From: Eremophila alpestris peregrina
Lineage: Eukaryota > Chordata > Aves > Passeriformes > Alaudidae
DNA: 64,000 nucleotides
Direction of reading: 5' to 3'
Assembly: GCA_009792885.1 (NCBI GenBank)
Contig: WMCF01000204.1
Location: 418,713-482,712 of the forward strand
Shown: positions 8,796 through 20,700 of the stretch, piece after piece
Layout of the letters: each line of letters starts with the position of its first letter
How positions within the stretch are numbered: position 1 is the first letter of the stretch
The notes under the pieces: model-generated
What the model saw: the letters and a program-made list of their open reading frames with translations, nothing else
What the model was told of the DNA's origin: nothing
The model's database searches: none
Translations under genes and position numbers: made by a program

Positions 8796-11700
8796 GTGAG
8801 CCGCCCTGCCCGGCGGGGCTGCGCGGAGCCTGGACTCGAGCGGCGCCGGGGAGGAGGCGGCTCCCGCAGCATCCCTGCCCCGCCGGGCCGCGCTCCTCGG
8901 TGGCGGGGAGGCCCGGCCCACGGGCAGGGGCTGATGCGCAGCGAGCCCGGCCGCCGCGCCCCTGCTGTGCCTCCAGCGGGAGCGGCCCCGGGGACCGGAG
9001 GGGCAGGGGGCACAGCACGAGAGCGCGGCTGCGTTGCCTCCATGTCGCAGCCTCCGGCGAGTCTGTGCCGCGATGGCCATGGATCTCAGAAGGGCGTGTA
9101 TCATCGTGGCCGTGCTTTGGAAAGCTGCCTCTTTGCCCCCGAAATGAACGGTGATGGCCCTACAGCCTCTTCCCTGAAGCCAAGCAGTAGCCACCAGCCA
9201 GCCGTGGTCCTGTGTCATCTACACTCCAAACCTTAGGGAGCAACAGGAAGGATTCACTGTGCTGCCAGCTGAACTCAGAGTTGTATCTCTGGCAGAGCTG
9301 GGAGACAAGCTGAGTGTTGTGGATGTCATCATTGGTTATAGTTAAAGCTGTGGTCCGGGCTAGATGTGCTTATGAACACCTGTCTTGGATGTGCTTATGA
9401 ACACCTCCCCTGTTGAGTTAACGAGGTGGGTGGGTGTCTTTTGGCCCACTCATCTTACCAGACTCTGATCAGATCTTCTCATGAGAGTTACGGGGCAGAT
9501 TCAGGAAGTCACCCTGGTTCCTTGCTTCTCTGGGCTGTGGTGTGTTGTCTGCAATGATGTATTCAAGTGTTTCACAAAAATTAGGCATAAAATTCATGGG
9601 AGGGGGGGAACGTTCCTGTAGGGCAGCAGGATACCAGCCTTTGTGAAAGGGGTTTCCTAGATGGATATGTTTGTAGGGAGAAACTCAGTGACTGAGTGGC
9701 CAGATGGGCTGGAGTAGAAACATTCCAAAGTACTCCAAGCTGCTAGAGAAAGCCTCTGTGGTTGTGGTGCCCAAGGGAGTGCTAGGCTTGGTAGACAGCA
9801 GATGTGAAAGAGTTTGCAACATGTGTCTACTAAAAGCCTGTGCACCGTTTGATGACACATGCAGAGGCTGTTGTGTGGAGCAGGAAGCAAGTGATCGTTT
9901 CATAGCTTTATCGTGACTTGAGGTGTTGTTCATGTGTGGGCAGGTTATTCCCAAGTTGGAATTGGAGAGCAGGACAGAATTATCAGGTTGAGTTCCTGTA
10001 GAAAAAATTTGCATATGCAGAGCACAGAACTTAGTGATGGTGAAGGATGTGCATGTACATAGGCTTCACAAACGGAAGTGCTTCAGGAGCTAGGGAGAGG
10101 AGAGCTGCTTTGGGCAAACCATGGACAGAATAACTGAGAATAGTGAGACTGAGTGTAGAGGAGTGTAGAAGTGGGTGGCAGGATGCCAGCGGGTGAGAAG
10201 TGATGTGTAATCAGTCTGAAAGCTGTTTGTACAACTGGTTTTTGGCCCAGCAAATCCTGTGTCTTCTCTCAAGGACAGTTTCCATTAGCGTTGTGTAGAT
10301 GCTTGTTCTAATGCACGAGCTTCTTTGTGTGCTGATGGCCGAGGGGGCAGCCATCTGACACTGCTGCTTGCAGGAAACTTCTGTGAAATTCATCTGACAT
10401 ATCGTCTCTGGAATATCTTCAAACACTGCGTCTGCTAAGATGGGAAGAAGCTAATGGAAGTTGATTCTTCCTTCCAATGCCATGGCTCTAACATGATGTG
10501 CTGTCATGTCTGTAGAGTCAGCAGGTCTGGAGAAGTCCTGCCAGTGGCCACAGTCCACAGTGAGCAATGTGGGACTGGTGCTTCTGTGTTTTCCAGTCTT
10601 CACTTAGCCCAAGCTTTCCTGAGTGAGCAGGTCACAGGTGGGCACCTGTCAGGCAAGTGTTTTAGTTCACTGAGGCTGAAGGGAGCTCAAGCCCCAAACC
10701 TGAGCTGTTACGGGTGTATCTGTGCACTGTGATTCCTTATTGCTTGCCCATGTTCTTTCTACTGATCTGCTTGTAAATGGCATAGTCTTGATGTGTTCTT
10801 CAAGGCAGGAGCTCTGCTGTACTATCCAAGTGCCCAGCACAGGTGGTGTCTGGTCTCACTGTGCTTTGGGGGTGTAATGTTTGGGGGTGGTAATGGTGGC
10901 AAAATAATTTCCATCCAAGGACAATAATGCCCTTGGGGTTCTCTGTCTCTAGTGCATGTATAGTCTGGATTTTTTATACTTATGCCTATCTAGAGAAAGA
11001 AGAACTTTGCCCTGGTTTTAATGCTAGAGAAGATTATTTTTTTCTGGAGTCTTTATTGCAAGTCTTGGCTGTCCCTGTGCTCCTTCTTAGGTGTTTAATT
11101 TTCTGCAGGTGCTGTTCTGGCTGCTGCAGGAGTGGGACTGGGCTGGATCAACCCTTGTGGGGTTGCTCTGTGCTCAGCTGTTAATGCAGGACAGGTGGGA
11201 GGTTGTCCAGGCCTTCAGGATATGAGAAAGTGTTTGGGCCAATAAAAATGGGCACAGGGAAATATAAGCCCCAGTGCATGGAATGGTTCAGTAGTATGAC
11301 TGTGGGACTTCTGATGCAGGAGGATCTTGACTTTTTAAGCTCAGCTGTTGTCTGTAATAGAAGGTTTTTTTTTTTTCTGGCTGAATTCGGCATGTGCCAC
11401 TGAAAGAAGTCCACATTTATTTGTGGAAATTGCTTAGATCTCCCAATGGAAGTATGGTTCCTCCTGCTGGGGTCTTTCTCTTTTCAGGGCCAAGTTGAGA
11501 GAGTGACCTCCTGATGACCTTCCTATGAACTGACTGAGCATAGGCTAGACCCAGCTGCCTTTGGCTTAAGTGGCTGCCAGGGGAGGCAGAGCTGAGTTTT
11601 ATGGGCAGTGGGATAGTATGCAGAGAGGCAGAAGGAAGTAAACACCTGGAAACTATACAGAATGCTTCAGCAGGGCTACCCATTGGCTCAGAATGATTGG

Positions 11701-14700
11701 CTTCCCATCACAGTGCCTTAGAAGGAAAGCAAACCTGATTAATTCATAATGCAGGATGTGAAGCATACTTTGGCTAAAATACTCCATCAATCAGCCTTAA
11801 CTTCTACTCATAGTTGTCTTAGTAGAAGTCTTTATAGCAGCGTTCTGAGGTGGGAGTGTCTTTATTGAGGTGCCTTGCAAATAGGTCCCTTTAGGAGTAG
11901 TAGCAGGTTTTCACTGTGTAGAGAGTGCCAGAAGTGATCCAGAGCTTTGCCAACGTAAAATGTCCGTCTGCATCAAGGTAACGTCTTACCGTGTTTTCAT
12001 TGTGATGGTCAGGCAGTACACTGGGAAAAAATGTGTCAAAGGACTTTGTGCAAACATGCTTGAGGGCTTGTTATTTCCACATAGTGGTATTTTCCACCTC
12101 TTTTAATAGGACTGCTCTTTTTATTTTTTTTCTTTTAACATCTGAGCCATAAATGCAAGTTCTTAATTAGGAAACAAGATAAGATTGTGTGATTGTGTTC
12201 ACTTTTTCCATGACACAGCTACTGTGTTCAGTGTTATGTGGATGTTGTTTCAGTGATAAGTAATCACATTTCTAGTTAGAGGTGAGAGATACAAGTTGTG
12301 TTTTGGTTGCTGTGTCAGTATTACTGAGGTCAGGCTGCAAAAGCAGATTCTACCTGTGCAGATTATGCTGGGAATGGCACAGCAAAGATTCAAATGCACT
12401 GCATTTCATCCACAATACCTTGTATCTCAGTACAATGCATGAGGAAACATTCCAAGTCTTACTGCCGCCCACACAGTGTGCTTGAACACAGTGTCTCCTG
12501 CTTATGGTGGTTGGAAAAGCATTGATTGAGGGAGATGCATGTGTTTTGGGCTCACTTTGTGAGACTGTGTATGTGTACCTTCAGGATATTACATTCCAGA
12601 AGGTGCTCTGGAATTTTCTATCATTATAAGTTGCAAACTTGTGTTTTGGAATGTTACAGTCTAATGAATGTCTTCTTGGAATGAGAGCAGTTGTTGCAAG
12701 TACAACTGGAAATATCCCAGGAGTGCCTGCTGGGGAGATCCTTTGAAGTTCCATGAGGTGAATGCTCTTGTCTCTGCAACGCAGTTTTCCTGTTTGGGCA
12801 GCCAGTGTCCATTACCTGACAACTCGTGGAGAGTAGGTTAGCACTTTATTTGTGCAGGTGTGGTTGCATGCTTTCCATTGCCTGAGGTCCAGGAATCCTT
12901 TCAGTGACAGTTCTTGCTGTCTGGTGTGAAGGAACGTGCTCTCCTCTGGCACAGCTACATGAAAGGGCTGCTGTGGGTCCAGGGGTTTGTTTGCTCTCAG
13001 CACAGTGCATTGCCTGTCTTTTCTGCAACAGTTTTGTGGCAGTGAAGAGTCTCTGAACTGGGTGTTCCTTTAAGAAATGCCTATTCGAGCTGGAATAATA
13101 TGTATTTATCTGCCTGAGATGTTCTTGAGTGGTTTCCTGGGTAAATCAGACATTTTCATGGTAAACTTCCAACCTCAGCAAAATCTGTTCTGTTTGGATA
13201 AGCTACAGAGTTGCACCTCTGGGAATGTTAAATGAGTCCAGATTTTTCCTGCAAAAGATACTGTGATGCCGTGACAAACCCGTGTAGCTTCATACCCAGA
13301 GTGCTTGGGAGAGGCCACGGTTTCTTATAGGGAAACAGTCTCTTATAACTGGTGATATGTAGTGTTTGAATTATGATTTCCTTTCAGTCCTATATAGAAA
13401 ACAAAATGTTCTAAACAGCCATCAGATTGCTTATTATTCTTAATATTGTGGTCTTGGCTACAGGCCTGCAGCATAATGTGTCTCATATGTTGTCCACTAT
13501 CTGTAGCTCTCTGTGGCAGTGGAGCATGTTTGGGATTTCTTCTCTGGCAGGGTTTTGTTTTCCTTCTGAGCACACAATAATTGAGCAGAACTTGGAGCAA
13601 GTGTGCCCTGCTAAACTGATTGATGGGGGTGTGCTCCTTGCAAAACGTTAGTAGTGACTTCCCTGAGGGTTTAATTTTTATTTGAAGGACCTGTCATGTT
13701 GCATCCTAGCCTTGTTTTCCAGTGCTTCATTCATTAGCCAGGCTGTGTTGCAACAGTTGTCTGATGGCTTATCAAAAATGTTGCATTGTTCTTTCTGTGC
13801 TAGGACACCATGGGTGCACATTCCTCTTTCTCCGGCATCCTCAGTCACTTGTGGCTGATCATTAGCAGCCATGTCGTTTGTGTACAGTGCTCCCTTCTCT
13901 GGGATCACAATCCCCAGACCTTTATTCTGTCAAAAGAATAAATTGCTGAGCACCAACAGCTTATGGGGTTCCCCTGGCAATCCATTCTGTGGTTAAGTCT
14001 GTGCTGATGCTTCTGTGTAATTGTTTGAACATGGAATGATTCTACATTGAAAGCTGTATCTCCTGTCAACTTTAAAGGTTGTTTTCAAAAAAGAGCCAGA
14101 GGTAAAAAACATACTGCATTTTATGGCATGCCAGGTGGCATATGGACAGAGCTATTTTCCAAATACCTTGTGTTATTATCTGGTCCAAGCTTTCAGCATC
14201 CCAGCCAATGGGGAAGCTGTGTTTTGGTTTGTTTTGGGTTTTTTTTTTTTAACTGCATCAAAGCTGTTGAATACTGTTTTGGGAAACAAGAAGTGAGAGT
14301 GTTTTACTCCTCTGTGTGGGATGTGGCAGCAGGAACTTGTCTCTGCCTCTGGGGAAGCAGACAGCTCAAGTGATACTGCTTCTGTAGCTAGAAGTCTCTT
14401 AGATAAATGAGGCTTTGTTTGGATACTTCAGTATACTCATGGCAGTGTACTGGCAGGAGAGATGCAATATTTCAGGTGTCTGAACACATTGCAGCTGTGG
14501 TTACAGAGACCACTCCCTGCTTTGCACACAGCCCAAAATTACGCTGGCATTTTCTGCTGGCCTGTTGCAATGCCTTCTCCTTTGTAACGCTGCCCACTGC
14601 CATCTCTCATGCCCTGTTTCTCGGTATCGTGGTCTAACTCAGTGAGGGGTTCTGTCTAGTAAATTAGAGCTCCTGTTGTCCTTTGTTCTGTGTTCTCCTT

Positions 14701-17700
14701 AACTACCTACTCATGCTGATTTTTAAACTTTCACTTCTTACAATGTTTCTTATTCTTCAGTGTGAATATCTTTTAAGTAACATGAGATCCAAAGCCAGTG
14801 CATGTGGGACCATTTCCTGGACAAAAAAAAATGTCCCGGTTCCATGCTCAGTTAGGAATTTTTAACTGTTTTTCTGCATATGTGATAAATAAATCCTTAT
14901 CAGTATAGGCAGTTCAAGATGACAGCAGAACTCACATCTGTAGTTCCATTTTCCAGAACTGAAAACCGTTAACAATTAGGCGTTGGACCGTTGCAATGGT
15001 AGCAGGGTTAGAATAAGAGTAACTCCCTGGTAAAGGGTTCTGCTACGCTTTTGCTGTTCTTTAACAGCTTCCTGTACCACGGGAAAAGATCGTGTTCATG
15101 TAAAGCCTTTTATTGATTCTTCTGCTGTTTCATTTTCAGTAACTATTCAAGTAGTGTCTCTGAATCCATATTATTTAGATAAATGTCATTTAGATTTACA
15201 TTATTTATGTACTTTTAGAAGAGCTCCTCTGTATTTAGCATTTCCCTCCATGTTCCTTCAGCTGTCTTCTTGTAGTCTATTTTCTGCCTTATCAATACAT
15301 TCACTGTTTTCTCATTGTTCCGTTCCCTCAAAAGCCCTGCACATACCTGCTGATATTTTTGACACTTCTCACGATTTTTCCTTGCTTCTGTCTTGACTTG
15401 CATACCTGTAATTGAGCAGCCTTTCAATACGAGTCTTAATTTTTCTCTTCTCAAAGTGGTTTGATTTTTTCCTCATAATTTAAAGACTATTCCTTGTGAA
15501 GCTGTAGCAACCACATCTTGTTCTTGTATGGCTTGTATTTTTCAGCTGAACTATGTTCTTGATCTGCTTGGGTTGTTTTTTAATGGCTTTTACATTTCTT
15601 CACTGTTAATGAATATCAGCTTTTTTCTTCTTCTGGACTTTCTGAACTTTGCTGTATGTGCATCCCTGAAATACAGTCCCATAAGTCAATGTTTCTTTCA
15701 GTTCTCTCATACCTTATGCTCAAGGCTGATTGTTCCTGGTATTTTTTCCTTTCCTGTGTGCTCCTTTTCAGAAGCAGACTGTGGATGTCCCATTTGGATT
15801 TCACCTGCTGTGTGTATGAATAATTTATTAAATTCTTCCTTGATGTTTGTCAAGTCCCTTGACATTTCAAGCTTTTTTCCCCCGCCTCTTATGTTCCTTA
15901 ACCTCCAGTCAGGCGAAAGGGCAACATTCCCATTGTTCTGCATTTACACTGTGTTCATCTCATCTGTGTCTTGCTGATGTGTTAATATTATTTGGAGCTG
16001 ATTTTATCTGTTACTGTCCTGATTTGTGGAAGTATGGACAAGTCAGCCTTGTTTCAGGCTCCTGCTCCACCCACAAGGATCTGAGCAGAAAACTGCATGG
16101 AAACAGCACCGGTAATTAACAGCTTGTGTTGATGAAAAGCCTAAGAACGAATTTGCCAGCTTTGGTAAGAATCATTGTTTTGAGTGAAGAATCTTAACTG
16201 TGCAACTCTTTAGAATTAAACTTCTTTTAAATGTAATTTTTTTTCCCTTAATTTTATGAAGAAGCCTTAAAAATTGATGCCTATGCAGGTTTGACACTCT
16301 CTTTCATGGGCTTGTATCACTTCAGTCCCTCCCCTGTACTGTTATCCCAGGTGTAGCTTAACCATGGTACAATGTTCCTGAGCCTGCAGGGATTCAGGTC
16401 CAAGGTGCTTGCCAGGTCGAGATGAAAGCAGAGGAAGTGGATGGGATGACAGTCTTGTCTCCGTGCTACTTCAGGAGTAGCAAGCTGTAATGAAATGTGA
16501 ACTCTCCATTAAGCTAGAGTAGGAAAATTGTTAACTACACTTTAGGGAAGCTGCCGTGTGGCACGTGATTGCTTTTTGCCAGTGTGTAGATGTTTACGAG
16601 GACACTCTGGAAAGTGGAAGGACTTGGTGTGTATCAGTGACCTAACCCTGACCTCATTTCACCACTTTTCTCAGCTTAGCTGCGTTGGCACAACAGGCTT
16701 GGAAGTGTATCCCAGTAAACTCTGCCAGGTGATGAGTGTTAGAATGTGGTCTGTTCTGCATCCCCATTAGCACTTCCTCACTCGCTTCAGAGGTGCTTGT
16801 CACCATGTCTTAAGCACTTGTGCTTTCCTTTCTGCAGAAAAGGCTGCAAGTGGTGTTTTTGTAATCACCGCTTTGTGGTGGTTACTTCATTAACACATTT
16901 TGTTTTAGCCTGGAGACAGCGAGCAGCTGTTTAGCAGCAGGTACCTGACGGGCTGCTCCAGCCGTGCAGGCTCCGAGCAGGTGTGGTGCATTTGCACCTC
17001 TCCCCTAAACTGGCGCTGCAGCATCTTTTGTTAAAGTAGCCTTGGATTTGGGGATAGCTGGTGCAGCAATTCAGCTGCATATGGAGACAGCAGATTTCAA
17101 AATCTGTTGCATTTGTGAAGAAAGTTCCATGACATTAGCCATGCTGATGCCTAATTTCAGCATGGTTAAAATGAGAGATCAGTGTGCTGCTGCAGACTTC
17201 CACTATTTCCTGTCTGTCCTGAGATGGCTTTTGGGTAGACCCCTAGTGAACAACTGGAAGTTCTAACACAGTGCTTTTAAGTAAAGCAGTGACCAAGTAA
17301 AGATGGGATGTTTCTCACGCAGTGTACCCCTTCTGTTGCCTAGAAAAAATAATTTGAAAAGTTCACTATGGCAAGTTACCACTGCCCTGTGGATTGGTTA
17401 GTGAGCTCTTTTTAAGGTTTTTAAGGGAGGCTGTTATGCATCAGCAATTAACTTGGTCGTGTGCTCTTTGTTAAACAACTAAAAGTTTGAAAATACTGTT
17501 TGAAAATAAAGCAGTGGTTTGGATACTGAAGTGAGGCTTAGATTCAGATCCTGAAGTTGCTTTCTCTTCTAGTTTGAGTGGCCCTTTCCCTCCCTGAAGC
17601 CACAGTTATGACTCATGTTCCTGTTCTCCCTATTTTGCTCGCAGCTGTTTCCATTTCCAGCTGCAGTGTTGCCTTTTTCTTGCGTGTGATCGGGTGGCTA

Positions 17701-20700
17701 TGGAGAGAAACCACCTGAGAGTGAGAGCACTAGCAGAGTTTGCCTTGCTGTCCAGTGTGCCAGATGGGAATCCCCTGGGAACTGGTGGAGTCTAGACTAA
17801 GGTTTGGGGAGCAGTGTGTGGAAATTATTTGGACTTTCTGCTAAGGTTTTAAGGGCTCTTTGTGCTGAGGAAAGACATTGCTCCTCATGGAGGCAGTGAG
17901 TATCTGCATAGCTTGCAGTGGGACATGAGAGAGGCTGATGGCTGTGTGACTGGGTGAAATGCTGTGCATGCTGGGACAGGGTTCAGGCTATTTGGGCATA
18001 TCCTAACGCATCCTCAGGAGCTGCTTCTTGACCGTGTCCTTATTATCTGGAATTCAGCTTGTGTGACAGGACATGCCAGGAGGCTATGGCACAATCTCAC
18101 ATCCTGTTGTGGTAGATGCTACATGATGTGCTACAGTGAAATGTTGCTTGTTTTGTGGGGGTTTTACTCCATGGTTTGGATAAACTTAGATGAGAGGGAA
18201 GCAGAGGTGAAGTGATTCATCCAACAGTTAAAAAGTGGCAGGGACAGATTAAATCTTACATCTCTGCCTGAATCCAGATCTTAACTCTAAATTGCATCAT
18301 TCTAAGAGCAATGAAGTCTTGCTGTAGCAGGGCCCAGGAAATGTAGTTTTGTCACTGCAACTCTCCTGTGCACATGGGGGGCAACAATTGCTTGGTATGG
18401 TTTGTCCTCAGTTAATTTTCCTTTTCATTTTTTGTTGCTCCTTCCCAAATATTTAGGTGTTGTAAACAACACAGCCAATGAGTTGTAGCCTCACACAGGA
18501 ATCTGCTAGGAAATTACACAACGTCTGTCCATCTCTCTCAACTCCTGATCTATTTGCCCAGTTTTGTACTGTCTTTTTAAGGGCAACTGTCTCAAAGAGC
18601 CCTATTTCACAGAAATCTGTGGTTAAAGGGAGCTTGGAGGTCCTGTTAGGACCCCAGTGTTGTTGAACTTGGCTGTCTTCCAATCCCCCATTTGCTGGCT
18701 AGGTGTGCTGTGGAGGTAACTCAGCCATCCTCAGGGTTTGCTGGGGTTTTTTTAGTCGGGTGGTATTGGGAATCAGGAGGGCGGAAGGAGGAGAGAAGGC
18801 AGCCTGGAAAAAGCCAATATAAGTGCAGGAAAGGGGGTGGGAGAGAACAGTGCATTTCCAGGCTAAGCTGTTTCAGCTGTGTTCTCTCCTGTGGTGCATC
18901 TCTGTGGGTTTGTGGTGTGGAAGGATGCAGAGTTTAGAGATTGGTTGCCAGGAGTCTGTTTCATTCATGGTTTGTGCAGCAAGGTGCACTTGCTCCCTGC
19001 ATAGGTAAAGGTGCCTTTAAACTAACGAGTAGGAGGCAGAATTAACAACCCTAAGCACCTCTCTCAAACAGTTGCAATAGGAACGATTTAAGAGCCACCC
19101 ACTTGCCTTGTAACTTCTGCCTACTCACAGCCTAACCAAGAGGAGGGAAAGGAAATCTCTTAACCTGATTATTGTTTGTGACTACAGGAAGCAATCCAGT
19201 TACAGCAATACTTTAATCCTCACACTGTTGGATCCCACTTAGAACAGAGAAATCTTAGTTTTACGCCCTTGCAGGCAGGGATGTGATGTCTGTAAAGAAA
19301 ATCATCGAACCTCCCCTTGCCTTGGCCTGATGGGGCTCCACACTGAGCACTCGGAGTTTGTCCAAGGAGCATGAGAGCAGTTGGCCCCAAATTTGAGTCC
19401 TGTCTATCTGTCTAGGTAAAGAGTGACTTCCTTTGTAGATCTAAGTGTCTTTTGAGAGAAGTTTGAAGCTTTTAGCAGATCCTGATAGTTCTGTGCTCTT
19501 AGGAAGAGGTATCTTGAAAAGCATTTTCCAAAGACCACTTCTGGCAGTGCAGTCATGGTTATTTCTCCTCTGGGTAGCTGGCAGAGCTGTGAGATTAGGG
19601 AAGAAACCGAATTGTAGACTGTGGCAGCTTGTGCCTGTGACATGGGAATGGTGTTCTTTGAGTGAGATGCAGAAATGCAAAATGGTTGGTGGTGGGCTGG
19701 CAGAAGTGGTCAGCATCCCAGCTAAACACAGCTGTGAACAGAAGGCAGAATAGGTGTTGGCCCCCAGAAGATTCTTTTCTCTTCTGAGAAAGGCTCTTAT
19801 CTTGTGTCCAGTCCTGGTTGTAGCAGCAAACACTCCTGTTGACATGAATATGAATAGGTTTCAGGTCCCAAGTGACAAAATATTAATAACTCCACTTAAT
19901 TACAGCCTAATTTTTTTCTGATACTATGAGAGTAAATGACTTTTCAAGGAGACCTGACTGTGAGACGTGCACATCAGAACTCTCTTTGGGAAAAAGGCAA
20001 AATTAAATAGATCAAGGTTTAAAATCCAGGCAAAATTTGTGTGAGATAAGCTGCCTGGTCTCTGCCTTTAGAGTAGGTGTGTTTTCAAGCCATACAAACT
20101 TTGCATTGAGGTTAGAAGTGTTCAGTGTAGATCTGTCCCAGGGTGGTTACAGCCTCATCTATCCAGGTTACAGAACATCTTCCTTGTGACATCGCAGTGC
20201 TCCAAAGGAGATTACAGAAAGGAAGTGTAGAGTTACGTGGGGTTTTGCCAGTGCTAATTATACATTTTATTGTATAAGTAAAGCACGTGACATTTCAGAA
20301 TTCAGTTCCTGTTATCCAGAACAAACATTTGCTGCTGATACCTCTCTAGGATTCTTGAGTTGTTTACATTGCAGTGGTGAATTCATATTCAGTGGTGTGG
20401 TTTCTATATCTAAGGGCAGACAGCAACATGGGGGACTTCCTCAGAAGCAGCAGGTAGAACAACAAACTCCAAAAAAAAAAAAGGAAATCTCCTAGAAAGA
20501 AGGAAGGAAGACTGAAAAAAAGAGAGAAGAGAATAAAAAAAGAAAAGAGATTGTTTGGTGACAGTGTGAACATTTCTAGATGTATCTTTTGAGTGTCCTG
20601 GTTCTTACATGTTGACTGTGGGAAATGAAGCCATTGAAGAGGGAATAACTGCAGGAGAAACGGACCTCTGTACAACAAATGAATGTGGTTACGTAGAAAT

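Larger units (their letters stand above)
8060..9050 (+). promoter_or_regulatory. CpG-island promoter of the PACS gene
   Basis: GC- and CpG-rich DNA surrounds coding exon 1. There is no TATA box. Four ATTGG elements (inverted CCAAT boxes, the NF-Y site) lie at 8334-8338, 8365-8369, 8408-8412 and 8490-8494. A GC box (CCCCGCCCC, Sp1 type) is at 8343-8351. A GTTGG near-match sits at 8457-8461. This arrangement fits a constitutive TATA-less promoter firing into exon 1. Confidence 0.8.

Noticed and set aside
8332..9218. Antisense and out-of-frame open frames of 180-266 codons around PACS1-like exon 1
   Set aside because: They are shadows of GC-rich DNA. Only the frame from 8602 gives the PACS N-terminal block.
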